Positions 1 through 8,350 of a DNA stretch of 64,000 nucleotides are shown piece by piece. The notes beneath the pieces were generated by a model. That model searched no databases, was not told the origin of the DNA, and saw nothing but the letters and a program-made list of their open reading frames with translations. The stretch comes from Sphingomonas albertensis (lineage in GTDB: Bacteria; Pseudomonadota; Alphaproteobacteria; Sphingomonadales; Sphingomonadaceae): NCBI RefSeq assembly GCF_014358075.1, contig NZ_JACONT010000005.1, positions 62,001-126,000 on the forward strand, given 5' to 3'. Position numbers and translations under genes: made by a program. Positions within the stretch are counted from its first letter, which is position 1. Each line of letters starts with the position of its first letter.

Positions 1-171
1 GAAATGACCTATTTTTGGCGGACCGGCGAAGGCGAGGAATATCGCTTTGCATGGGGCGCGGAAGCGAGCGACGAGGCCACCGGGGATGGCGCAAAGTCCA
101 TGATCGCTGTCGACGTCACAGCCGTTCTATACGAAGTCTGGAACCGTTCGAAAGACGGAACTTCCGCATGA
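1..171 (+). CDS. Hypothetical protein, possibly truncated by the window edge
   Basis: An open frame runs from the first base to a TGA at 169-171. An ATG at base 4 would give a 55-residue acidic protein starting MTYFWRTGEGEEYRF, but the frame is open to the edge, so the true start may lie outside. I recognise no domain. It sits in what looks like the end of an integrated element, 627 bases before the integrase, so it is probably element cargo. Function unknown. Confidence 0.45.
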   Translation, partial: EMTYFWRTGEGEEYRFAWGAEASDEATGDGAKSMIAVDVTAVLYEVWNRSKDGTSA

Positions 172-424
172 TCGTGGGACCTAGCAACCCGGCTGGCCCG
201 TACGCTTCGTTGGAGTCGGTGCCGAGGCCCTGCCCGGTTAGCGAGGCTTCCCAAGTTTTATTGGTCCGCTGGTGGCTGTCGCTACTCGAGGCGTACAGCG
301 TAACCAGCAAGCCGCGCCTGCGACCGCCAAAGGCCAAGCGCACCCGCTAATTTCGACACGTCCGCCCTTACCTTCGCTCGGAACGCGCTTCCGAGAACGT
401 CACCACCTTGCCGGAACGCATTTG

Positions 425-637
425 ATGATGAACGCCAAGTCAATGGCCGCCCCAACAGCAGCTTCCGTTGCAGCGATCGATAATCGGCAGGCTCCGCGTA
501 CCGTTCGCGCAACGCCACCCGTCGCCGGCAAGACGCTTAACCCTGACCGCAAGTACAAAGAGCCAAGTAGCCGGAATGGTCGTGTGTTCGAAAGCACGAA
601 GAGCGTCGGCGGGACCGCTGCCAAGGGGGCAGCATGA
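425..637 (+). CDS. Small hypothetical protein, element cargo
   Basis: A 70-residue low-complexity, Ala/Thr/Arg-rich frame that starts at tandem ATGs (425 and 428) and ends in a TGA at 635-637 overlapping the ATG of the next frame (ATGA, 634-637). That overlap is the main argument that it is translated. The residues NPDRKYKEPSSRNGRVF in its second half are more protein-like than the rest. No family recognised. Between 172 and 424 I see no convincing gene. Confidence 0.35.
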   Translation: MMNAKSMAAPTAASVAAIDNRQAPRTVRATPPVAGKTLNPDRKYKEPSSRNGRVFESTKSVGGTAAKGAA

Positions 638-957
638 ACGCCCCATCAATCGTGAAGCTAGCAGGGAAAATGACCCGCGCTGCCGAGCGAGGGAAAGGGC
701 TTCGGATAGACTCACCCGACCTCGACCTACTCGGGAGCCTCGGGCTCTTCGACATCATCAATCGCACAGTAGCCGACTACCTGAAAGAACAGACACAATG
801 TCGCGACGCACTCCGCCGCTTTACCAAAGAGGAAAATACTGGCTTGCAGCAGATGAACGGGCAGACGGAACCCTTCGGACCCCCAATCTCTACATCTGGT
901 GGTACGACAGCGAAACGCGACGCGAGCGCAGCACGTCGACGGCTACACGCGACGTAG
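634..957 (+). CDS. Small protein encoded just upstream of the integrase
   Basis: A 107-residue frame starting MNAPSIVKLAGKMTRAAERG. Its first 60 residues look like a real helical protein (DSPDLDLLGSLGLFDIINRT), resembling from memory the small unnamed proteins often found immediately before tyrosine recombinases in sphingomonad elements. The last ~53 residues overlap the integrase gene in another frame and are low-complexity, so either the overlap is genuine or the frame once stopped near 800. The start overlaps the previous small gene by ATGA, suggesting translational coupling. Function unknown; a role as integrase accessory is only a guess. Confidence 0.5.
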   Translation: MNAPSIVKLAGKMTRAAERGKGLRIDSPDLDLLGSLGLFDIINRTVADYLKEQTQCRDALRRFTKEENTGLQQMNGQTEPFGPPISTSGGTTAKRDASAARRRLHAT

Positions 958-2135
958 CGGCGGGCATTCTGGCGCTCGACAGGGTCTACCTAGCTGACAA
1001 GAACGAAGCACCAGCGTTCTGCCACGCATGCGGTCAGCCGCTCGCGCAGGCGCAGGCGTATCTGCTGACCGACGCCATCGCAGACTATAAAATCGAGTGG
1101 GGCAACACGCGTGCCTCAGCCGACACAATCTCGGGCCGGCTGGCACATGCCGTCGCGTTCCTCGATGCGGAGCAGGCTTTGGGCGCGGAAAGTCGCTTCG
1201 GTCACTCCACGAGCTGCGCCACTGCGTGCGGCACCGTCTTCGTCAACGCCTTCCGCGCCTGGTCTCGATTGCAGCCGGTCGAATGGCGAAATGGCAAGGG
1301 CGAAGTGACTGTGTCCCGGCCGCGCTCGCCGGCCGCGACCGAGGCATCGATCGCGCAGTTGATCGCCGTCTTAAATCATGCCGCGAACGCGGAGCCTGCG
1401 CGCTCCGACAAGCGACCCATCTACAAACCGCTCCCAGCCCGCCAAGTACAGCGGCAGCGCCGCACGCGAATCGGTGTCGAGGAGCTGGCGAAAATGTTCG
1501 CCTATGCAGCCGAGCCTGATCGTCAGCGCGGTTCGCTCCACGCTTTCCTCGTTGCTTCGGTCTGCACGATCGCGCGCCCTGGTGCGGTCGTCGACATCAG
1601 CGTCGCCCCGGATCGCGAGCAGTGGTGGCCCGGCTCACCGACGATCGACCTCAATCCCCAGGGGCGCACGCAGAACAAGAAACATCGCGCTGTTCTGCCG
1701 GTGCTGCCGCTGCTCGATCGCTGGCTGCGCGAAGAATACGAGACGTACATGGCGCTGAAGATACCGGATCGCGCCGGTCGGGGCTGGCTCGTGAACTATC
1801 ACGGTCGCGCCATTCAAGACGTTGATCGCGCGTGGGATACGATGCTCAAGAATATCGAAATGCCGGCCGGTCGCGAGTGGCGTCCATACCTGCTGCGTCA
1901 CAGCCTCGCAACGCTCGCCCGCAACAACGGCGCGGAGAAGTGGGATCTGGAAGGCTTCATGGGCCACCGTGCCGGAAGCCAAACCGAGGTCTACGCCATC
2001 GGTGAATTCCCGACAGTCGTGCGCGCCCTGAACCACATCATCGCCTCGATTGAGAAGCTTGCTCCGGGCTCGATGCACCGGAACGCTACCGGAGTTGTCG
2101 CCGCTGGAAAGCTGGCAGGAGACAAAAAAATGTGA
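798..2135 (+). CDS. Tyrosine recombinase / phage-type integrase
   Basis: A 445-residue protein. The start at 798 (MSRRTPPLYQRGKYWLAADE) was chosen because a basic, Tyr/Trp-rich N-terminus of this type opens many sphingomonad integrases; the longer upstream frame is low-complexity. Catalytic residues visible in the C-terminal half are Arg260 (in IARPGAV), Arg367 (in LLRHSLATL), His390 (in GHRAGS) and the nucleophile candidate Tyr399 (in EVYA). The usual first His of the HxxR box is replaced by Tyr (PYLLR). A CHACGQ motif near residue 75 contains a Cys pair. The gene runs toward a tRNA-Thr gene and stops 21 bases before its encoded CCA, so it most likely integrates its element into that tRNA gene. 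Confidence 0.88.
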   Translation: MSRRTPPLYQRGKYWLAADERADGTLRTPNLYIWWYDSETRRERSTSTATRDVAAGILALDRVYLADKNEAPAFCHACGQPLAQAQAYLLTDAIADYKIEWGNTRASADTISGRLAHAVAFLDAEQALGAESRFGHSTSCATACGTVFVNAFRAWSRLQPVEWRNGKGEVTVSRPRSPAATEASIAQLIAVLNHAANAEPARSDKRPIYKPLPARQVQRQRRTRIGVEELAKMFAYAAEPDRQRGSLHAFLVASVCTIARPGAVVDISVAPDREQWWPGSPTIDLNPQGRTQNKKHRAVLPVLPLLDRWLREEYETYMALKIPDRAGRGWLVNYHGRAIQDVDRAWDTMLKNIEMPAGREWRPYLLRHSLATLARNNGAEKWDLEGFMGHRAGSQTEVYAIGEFPTVVRALNHIIASIEKLAPGSMHRNATGVVAAGKLAGDKKM

Positions 2136-2156
2136 TTGTTTTCAACAAGATGTCGA

Positions 2157-2195
2157 TGGTGCCGCTTACAGGACTCGAACCTGTGACCCCCGCAT
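2157..2195. other. Putative integration junction at the 3' end of tRNA-Thr
   Basis: Inferred attachment site: the 3' part of the tRNA gene, from CCA through the T-arm, lies directly beside the integrase gene. Tyrosine recombinases of this kind commonly use the 3' half of tRNA genes and restore the tRNA on insertion. The element would extend left of the window. The matching direct repeat at the far end is not visible here, so the exact core cannot be fixed. Confidence 0.35.
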
Positions 2196-2232
2196 TACGA
2201 ATGCGATGCTCTACCAGCTGAGCTAAAGCGGC
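2157..2232 (-). tRNA. tRNA-Thr (anticodon CGT)
   Basis: The minus strand folds as a full cloverleaf. The 7-bp acceptor is GCCGCTT with AAGCGGC, the D-arm GCTC/GAGC, the anticodon loop TTCGTAA with anticodon CGT, and the T-arm ACAGG-TTCGAGT-CCTGT. Discriminator A is followed by an encoded CCA at 2159-2157. CGT reads ACG threonine codons, which are frequent in GC-rich genomes. Confidence 0.96.
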
Positions 2233-2265
2233 CCGACGACGGATGTCTCCGGTCGAGGGGGCGGC

Positions 2266-2293
2266 GCATAACAGGGGGTTTTCGCGCTGACAA
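2266..2293 (-). promoter_or_regulatory. Candidate promoter of tRNA-Thr
   Basis: On the minus strand TTGTCA (2293-2288) and TTATGC (2271-2266) are separated by 16 bases and lie about 33 bases before the mature 5' end of the tRNA. The -35 is one base from TTGACA; the -10 is weak. Position supports it more than sequence does. Confidence 0.4.
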
Positions 2294-2365
2294 GCGGTTT
2301 GCGTATTTACGGGTCTTTTACCATGACCTCGTATATGCCTTACCGTGAATTTGGGGGCGTTTGGT

Positions 2366-3487
2366 ATGAATACGGTACGCGGGCGAGATGACAGCCGGCC
2401 CGGCGCTACGGCCCCCGCGCACGACGTGGCGGACGCAGGCGTCAACGACGTGATGTTCGATCTCGGCGGCGACGAGCGGCGGATGCATGTCCGCGCCTAT
2501 AATCACTGGGTGTCGCTGCTCGACGGACGCCCCTATCCGTCGATCGCGAACCTCGAGCCCGAGACGATCACCGATTTCGGCCCGCACAGCGTACTGCTCG
2601 ATTTCAGCCATGGCATGGGCGACCCGAAGATCGCGTATCTCGGTCGGGCGCTGCGCGAGGAATGCGGGCTGGAGGGACCGATTGCGACGATCGCCGACGT
2701 GCCGAGCCGGTCGCTGCTGTCGCGCCTCACCGATCATTATCTCCAGATCATCGCCAATCGCGCGCCGATCGGCTTCGAGGCGGAATTCGTCAGCAGCCGT
2801 GGGCGCACGACGCTCTACCGCGGCATCCTCATGCCGTTCGCATCGTCCGGCGAAACGATCGACTTCATCTTTGGCGTGATCAACTGGAAGGAACTCGCGG
2901 ACGCCGACATGCAGGCGACGCTGGCGGCCGAACTCGACGCCGCCGTCCGCGCGACGCCGCAGGCCTCGGGCGAGGCCGCGCAGGTCTGGGCCGATGGTCC
3001 GAGCGGCGGCTTCGACAGCGCGGCTCCGGTCATGCAGGAGCTCGTGCTCGACGACCCCCTGCCCTCGGATACGCTGTCCTCGGATACGCTGCCCTCGGGG
3101 GTAGTGCCGACCGGACCGCTGGGCGAGCACCTGGCGGTGGCGCGCGAGAGCGCCGCGCATTTCCGTGCCGCCGAAGCCCGCAGCCGCGCCGCGTTGCACA
3201 GAGCATTGGGTCGGGCGCATGATTTTGCCGTCGCGGCCGAGGATGAAGGCGACGATCTCGCCGCCCTGCTGTCCACCGCGTGCCTGCCGGGAGAGGCTGC
3301 GGCGATGGCGCAGATCGTTAAACTCGTCTTTGGCGCCAATTTCGATACTGGCCGACTCGCGACGTTCACCGACGTGCTGCGGCATGCCCAGCGTCATCAG
3401 GTGCCGATCGGCGGGCTGCCGAGCTTCCTCGATGGCTATGACGGCGACCTAACCGCGATCGCCGTTGCCGAGCACGCCGCAGCCTAG
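2366..3487 (+). CDS. PAS-like sensory protein of unknown function
   Basis: A 373-residue soluble protein. I chose the ATG at 2366 because a GGGGG ribosome-binding stretch precedes it; a GTG 21 bases upstream is possible. Residues ~30-180 read like the PAS_5 class (PF07310) of alphaproteobacteria: a W-x(5)-GRPYPSIANLEPE opening followed by alternating beta/helix segments. The middle (~200-245) is Ala/Pro-rich and contains a duplicated SDTL unit. The C-terminal ~120 residues are helical and end in acidic and alanine residues. No kinase, cyclase or DNA-binding domain is visible, so it would sense or dock rather than catalyse. Monocistronic, between tRNA-Thr and the glutamate dehydrogenase gene. 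Confidence 0.8.
   Translation: MNTVRGRDDSRPGATAPAHDVADAGVNDVMFDLGGDERRMHVRAYNHWVSLLDGRPYPSIANLEPETITDFGPHSVLLDFSHGMGDPKIAYLGRALREECGLEGPIATIADVPSRSLLSRLTDHYLQIIANRAPIGFEAEFVSSRGRTTLYRGILMPFASSGETIDFIFGVINWKELADADMQATLAAELDAAVRATPQASGEAAQVWADGPSGGFDSAAPVMQELVLDDPLPSDTLSSDTLPSGVVPTGPLGEHLAVARESAAHFRAAEARSRAALHRALGRAHDFAVAAEDEGDDLAALLSTACLPGEAAAMAQIVKLVFGANFDTGRLATFTDVLRHAQRHQVPIGGLPSFLDGYDGDLTAIAVAEHAAA
3063..3092 (+). repeat. 15-bp tandem duplication inside the PAS-like gene
   Basis: Two adjacent copies of CCTCGGATACGCTG plus one variable base, followed by a partial third (CCTCGG). It encodes the repeated SDTL residues in a linker and keeps the reading frame, so it is a likely copy-number-variable spot. 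Confidence 0.8.
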
Positions 3488-3574
3488 GCGTGGCTTAGGT
3501 GCGGCGCAGCATATCCCTTCGCACCTGCCACAAGCCTTGAGATAGGCGAATAGCGGGCGCATAGGCCCGGACCT

Positions 3575-6500
3575 ATGGCGAACCAATCGTTGAAAACGCT
3601 CACCGAAACCCTTGCGGACCGGTTGACCGAACGGGCCCTTCCGGGCGAACTCAAGGACTTCGGGGCAGCGGAGGTCGCGCAGGCCGCGGCGTTCGTGGCC
3701 GCGACTGCCGCGCACCGCGACGACGGTGCGCCGGCGATCGCGATCGAGCCGATCAGTGCGGACGACACGCGGCGGCGCATGCGCCTCGCGATTGTCAACG
3801 ACGACATGCCGTTCCTGGTCGATTCAATCGCCGCGGCGATCGGCGCGCAGGACATCGCGGTCGATCGGATCATCCATCCCGTCGTCCGCACGACGCGCAC
3901 GCCCGACGGCACGCTGCACGCGATCGACGCCGACGGCCAGGGCGCGGGCCGCCCCGAATCGATGATCTATCTCGAGATGGAACGCGCCGATGCGCGTGAC
4001 CGTCGCGGGCTGATCGAGGACCTGACCGCCGTATTGGCCGACGTCCGCGCGGCGGTGACCGACTGGCGCGCGATGCAGGCTGCGCTGGATGACGATATCG
4101 CCAAGCTGCCCGAGGGCGAGGGCGCGGCTCTGTTGCAGTGGTTCCTGGGCGGCCATCTGACGCTGCTCGGGCATCAGATCTGGCATCGCGACGGCAGCGG
4201 TCACGCCGCGCTGGGTATCGCGCGCAACGAACACCGCGTGCCGATCCTTGCCGAGGCCTCGCGCGCACTCGCGATCAAGTGGTTCGAGGCGGGCAACGAC
4301 GCGCCGCTGCTCCTGAAGTCGAACCTGATCTCGACCGTCCACCGCGCCGTGCCGCTCGACCTCGTCGTCGTGCCGGTGATGGAAGGCGCCACGGTCGCCG
4401 GACTGTCGATCTACAGTGGCCTGTGGACCAGCGCCGCGCTGGCGGCGATGCCGCGCGACGTACCGGTCCTCCGCACGCGCCTCGCCGCAATGAAAGCGAA
4501 GTTCGGGTTTGATCCGCGCGGGCATGCCGGCAAGGCGCTGACGCACGCGTTCACCGCGCTCCCGCACGATCTGGTGATCGCGTTCGCGCCCGATGCGCTG
4601 GAGGATCTGGCGTTGACCGCGATGAGCCTCGCGGACCGGCCGCGGCCCGCGCTGGTGCTCGTCGAATCGGCGCTTGGCCGTCACCTCTTCGGGTTCGTCT
4701 GGTTGCCGCGCGACGACGTCACTACCAGCCGCCGCGTCGCGATCGGCGACATGCTGGCGGAGGCGGCGAATGCGAGCGTGCTCAACTGGTCGATCGCGCT
4801 GGAGGACGGCGAGGTCGCGATGATCCGCTACACGCTCGATCTGCGCGGCGATGGCCGGATGCCGGACGTCGCGCCGCTCGCGCTCCGGTTGCAGCGGATG
4901 GTGCGCGGCTGGGTGTCGGACGTCGAGGCCGCCCTGGTCGAGACGTTGCCGCCACCGCGTGCGGCGCGTCTGGCGCTCAAATGGGCGGCGGCGTTCCCAC
5001 AGAACTATCGCAACCTCAGCACGGCGGCCGAAGCTGCCGAGGACATCCAGCGCATCGCCGCACTGAACGATGCAGATGCGCGCGGTGTGCGCCTCGTTCC
5101 GGGCGAAGCGGGCACCGATCCGCAACTGAAGATCTACAAGCTGGGTGGTGCCCTCCCCCTGTCCGACGCAGTCCCGGTGCTGGAGAATTTCGGCTTCCGC
5201 GTGATCGGCGAATTGCCGACGCGGTTGCGCGACGACAGCGTGCCGTTCGTGCATGATTTCGTGCTGGAGGCGAACGATGCGGCACAGCAGAGCGACGCGC
5301 CCGTGCTCGAAGGCGCGATCGCGGCTGTGCTGGAGGGCGCGGCGGAGAACGATGCGTTCAACCGGCTGATCGTCGAACTCGGGATGCGTCCCGAAGCGAT
5401 CGTGCTGTTCCGTGCGTGGTTCCGGTATCTTCGCCAGGCTGGCTTGCCTTATGGTCTGACCACCGTGGTCGACGCGCTGAGGCGTGCGCCGAAGGTTGCC
5501 GCCGCTCTGATCGCGCGGTTCACGGCGGTCCACCACCCCGATCATCCTGGCAACGCGATCGAGGCGGACCAGGCGATCGAAGCGGGGCTCGACGCGGTCA
5601 CCGCGATCGACGACGACCGTATTCTGCGCGCGTATCGCAATCTGATCGCGGCGACGCTGCGGACCAACGCGTTCACGCCCGCCGCGTCGGAAGCGCTCGC
5701 GTTCAAGCTCGACAGCCATCTGATTCCGGGTCTCCCCGCCCCCGTGCCGTGGCGCGAAGTGTGGGTCTATTCGCCCCGCGTCGAAGGCATCCACCTTCGC
5801 GCCGGCCCGGTCGCACGTGGTGGCCTGCGCTGGTCCGACCGTCGCGACGATTTCCGCACCGAGATCCTCGGGCTGATGAAGGCGCAGCGCGTCAAGAACG
5901 CGGTGATCGTGCCGACCGGCGCGAAGGGTGGCTTCTATCCCAAGCAACTCCCCGCCCCGTCGAACCGCGACGCATGGCTGGCCGAGGGCACCGAAAGCTA
6001 CCGGATCTTCATCCGCACCTTGCTGTCGATCACCGACAACATCGTCGAGGGCAAAGTCGTCCATCCGGACGGCGTGACGATCCTCGATGGCGAGGACCCG
6101 TATTTCGTCGTCGCCGCCGACAAGGGCACCGCGACGTTCAGCGACGTGGCCAACGCGCTCGCGCTCGAACGCGGCTATTGGCTGGGCGACGCGTTCGCCT
6201 CCGGTGGCTCGGTCGGCTACGACCACAAGGCGATGGGGATCACCGCCAAGGGCGCATGGCTCAGCGTCCAGCGGCATTTCGCCGAACGCGGCCTCGACGT
6301 GCAGAGCGAGAGCATCACCGTGGTCGGCTGCGGCGACATGTCGGGCGACGTGTTCGGCAACGGCATGCTGTTGTCGAAGACGCTGAAGGTCATCGCGGCG
6401 TTCGATCACCGCCATATCTTCCTCGATCCCGATCCCGATCCGGCGGCCAGCTGGGACGAGCGCAACCGGATGTTCGCGCTGCCGCGGTCGAGCTGGGCGG

Positions 6501-8191
6501 ATTACGACGCCAGCCTGATCTCGAAGGGCGGCGGCGTGTTCGCGCGCACCGACAAGATCGTGAAGCTGTCGCCCCAGGTGCAGGCCGCGCTCGGCGTGAC
6601 CGCGAGCGAGATGGAGCCGGGCGCGCTGATCTCGGCGATCCTCAAGGCGCCGGCCGACTTGCTCTGGTTCGGCGGCATCGGCACCTATGTGAAGGCCGCG
6701 TCCGAAGCGAACGTCGCGGTCGGCGATCCGGCCAACGACCGGTTGCGCGTCAACGCCGAGGACGTGCGCGTGATCGCGATCGGCGAAGGCGCGAATTTGG
6801 GCGTGACGCAGGCGGCGCGTATCGCGTTCTCGGCGCGCGGGGGTCGGATCAATACCGACTTCATCGACAATTCGGCGGGCGTCGACTGCTCGGACAACGA
6901 GGTCAACATCAAGATCGCGCTCAACCGCGAGATGATCGAGGGGCGGCTCGAGTACGAGGACCGCAACACGCTGCTCGCCAGCATGACCGACGACGTCGCG
7001 CATCTGGTGCTGGAGGACAACCGCCTCCAGACGCTCGCGCTGTCGATCGCGGAAGCGGACGGCGCGGTCACGATGCCGAGCTATGTTCGCGTGATCGAGA
7101 TCTTCGAAGGCGCCGGACGCCTTGATCGCGCTGTCGAGGGGCTCGCGTCGAACGATATCCTGCTGCGTCGCGGCCAGGATGGTCTCGGCCTCACGCGGCC
7201 TGAGCTGGCAGTGCTCCTGGCGACGGCCAAGCTCGGGTTGCAGGATGCGATCGAGCATAGCGACATCGCCAAGGACGACGCGCTCAAGCCCGACCTCCAC
7301 GCCGCCTTCCCGGCGGCGATGCGCGCGCGGTTCGAGACGGCGATCGACGAGCATCGGCTGCGACCCGAGATCGTCGCGACCAAGCTCGCCAACCGGATCG
7401 TCAACCGATTGGGCATCCTCTACCCGTTCGAACTGGCCGAAGAGGAAGGTGCAGCGATGGGCGATATCGCGGCGATGTTCGTCGTCGCCGAACGCCTGTT
7501 CGACCTGCCGGCACTGTGGGCGGAGATCGAGACGGCGGTGATGCCCGAGGCGGCGCGGATCGCGCTGTTCGACGAGGTGGCGGTCGCGACGCGCTCGCAG
7601 ATCGCCGACCTGCTGCGCGTGTCGGCGCCGGGGACGGCACCGGGCGACGTGCTCGCACGGCTGGCGAAGGGCATCACGCAGCTTGACAGCCAGACCGCGG
7701 CGCTGCTGCTCGAGGAGGCGAGTGCGCAGAGCAATCGTATCGCGGGGCAGCTCGAAGCGGTTGGTGCGCCGGGCGATCTGGTGCGGAAGGTGGTCCGCTT
7801 GTTCGAGATGGACGGCGCGGTCGGGCTGGCCGATCTCGGCGAGCGGATGGCGCTCGACGAGACGGTCCTCACGCGCGCGTTCACGCATCTCGGCCAGGCG
7901 CTGGGGCTCGATTGGGCGCAGGCGAATGCCGCCCGGATCAGCCCTACAGATCCGTGGGAGCGCTTGCTGATCGCTGGCCTCGCTCGCGATTTCCAGCAGT
8001 TGCGGCTCGAGTTCCTCGCGCGCCGCGGCGCGCAGGATCCTCAGGGCGCTGTCGAGGCATGGCTACTCGCGAACGCCACCCGCGTCGCGCAGTTCAAGGC
8101 CGTCATCGACCGCGCGCGTCATGCGGCGGTCCCCAACGCGGCAATGCTGGCGCAGATTGCGGGCCAAGCGCGCGTGCTGCTGGGGCGGTAA
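3575..8191 (+). CDS. NAD-specific glutamate dehydrogenase, large type
   Basis: A 1,538-residue protein of the large GDH family (usually about 1,550-1,650 residues), which oxidatively deaminates L-glutamate to 2-oxoglutarate and ammonium with NAD+ in the cytosol. The N-terminal ~700 residues correspond to the regulatory, ACT-like half. The catalytic half shows GGLRWSDRRDDFRTE, the VPTGAKGGF substrate-lysine region at about residue 779, and a glycine-rich nucleotide-binding segment VVGCGDMSGDVFGNG near residue 916. PADLLWFGGIGTYVKA is another family hallmark. It appears monocistronic; an 87-base gap separates it from the upstream PAS-like gene. The family is used mainly for glutamate catabolism. 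I see no frame damage. Confidence 0.96.
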   Translation: MANQSLKTLTETLADRLTERALPGELKDFGAAEVAQAAAFVAATAAHRDDGAPAIAIEPISADDTRRRMRLAIVNDDMPFLVDSIAAAIGAQDIAVDRIIHPVVRTTRTPDGTLHAIDADGQGAGRPESMIYLEMERADARDRRGLIEDLTAVLADVRAAVTDWRAMQAALDDDIAKLPEGEGAALLQWFLGGHLTLLGHQIWHRDGSGHAALGIARNEHRVPILAEASRALAIKWFEAGNDAPLLLKSNLISTVHRAVPLDLVVVPVMEGATVAGLSIYSGLWTSAALAAMPRDVPVLRTRLAAMKAKFGFDPRGHAGKALTHAFTALPHDLVIAFAPDALEDLALTAMSLADRPRPALVLVESALGRHLFGFVWLPRDDVTTSRRVAIGDMLAEAANASVLNWSIALEDGEVAMIRYTLDLRGDGRMPDVAPLALRLQRMVRGWVSDVEAALVETLPPPRAARLALKWAAAFPQNYRNLSTAAEAAEDIQRIAALNDADARGVRLVPGEAGTDPQLKIYKLGGALPLSDAVPVLENFGFRVIGELPTRLRDDSVPFVHDFVLEANDAAQQSDAPVLEGAIAAVLEGAAENDAFNRLIVELGMRPEAIVLFRAWFRYLRQAGLPYGLTTVVDALRRAPKVAAALIARFTAVHHPDHPGNAIEADQAIEAGLDAVTAIDDDRILRAYRNLIAATLRTNAFTPAASEALAFKLDSHLIPGLPAPVPWREVWVYSPRVEGIHLRAGPVARGGLRWSDRRDDFRTEILGLMKAQRVKNAVIVPTGAKGGFYPKQLPAPSNRDAWLAEGTESYRIFIRTLLSITDNIVEGKVVHPDGVTILDGEDPYFVVAADKGTATFSDVANALALERGYWLGDAFASGGSVGYDHKAMGITAKGAWLSVQRHFAERGLDVQSESITVVGCGDMSGDVFGNGMLLSKTLKVIAAFDHRHIFLDPDPDPAASWDERNRMFALPRSSWADYDASLISKGGGVFARTDKIVKLSPQVQAALGVTASEMEPGALISAILKAPADLLWFGGIGTYVKAASEANVAVGDPANDRLRVNAEDVRVIAIGEGANLGVTQAARIAFSARGGRINTDFIDNSAGVDCSDNEVNIKIALNREMIEGRLEYEDRNTLLASMTDDVAHLVLEDNRLQTLALSIAEADGAVTMPSYVRVIEIFEGAGRLDRAVEGLASNDILLRRGQDGLGLTRPELAVLLATAKLGLQDAIEHSDIAKDDALKPDLHAAFPAAMRARFETAIDEHRLRPEIVATKLANRIVNRLGILYPFELAEEEGAAMGDIAAMFVVAERLFDLPALWAEIETAVMPEAARIALFDEVAVATRSQIADLLRVSAPGTAPGDVLARLAKGITQLDSQTAALLLEEASAQSNRIAGQLEAVGAPGDLVRKVVRLFEMDGAVGLADLGERMALDETVLTRAFTHLGQALGLDWAQANAARISPTDPWERLLIAGLARDFQQLRLEFLARRGAQDPQGAVEAWLLANATRVAQFKAVIDRARHAAVPNAAMLAQIAGQARVLLGR

Positions 8192-8200
8192 CTAAAACCC

Positions 8201-8350
8201 CTGTCCCTTCAGGGGAGAGGGAGAGGTCCGCGCGCACTTTCGCGTGGGAGGGTGAGGGGCATGAGGCTCGGGCGTTAACTCCAACAGCCCCTCACCCTCC
8301 CGTCGCCAAGAGGCTCCTCCTTCCCTCTCCCCGAGGGGGCGAGGGAAAGC
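8201..8350. repeat. Palindromic REP-like pair (CCCTCACCCTCCC family)
   Basis: The space between the convergent glutamate dehydrogenase and PepSY genes is filled by inverted GC-rich units: GGGAGGGTGAGGGG at 8246-8259 and its exact complement at 8288-8301, flanked by outer inverted CCCTCTCCCC-type units. A related pair lies at 42848-42935. Two head-to-head REPs of this kind resemble a REPIN. It may also act as a bidirectional terminator. Confidence 0.75.

Noticed and set aside
468..797. Longer N-terminus for the integrase
   Set aside because: The extra residues are low-complexity and occupy the small upstream genes; the family-like N-terminus starts at 798.
3824..7888. A 1,354-residue open frame on the minus strand
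   Set aside because: Mirror of the glutamate dehydrogenase gene; Arg/Asp-rich composition typical of an antisense shadow in GC-rich DNA.
8201..8350. CRISPR array
   Set aside because: Repeats are inverted palindromes with one loop, not regularly spaced direct repeats; no cas genes in the window.
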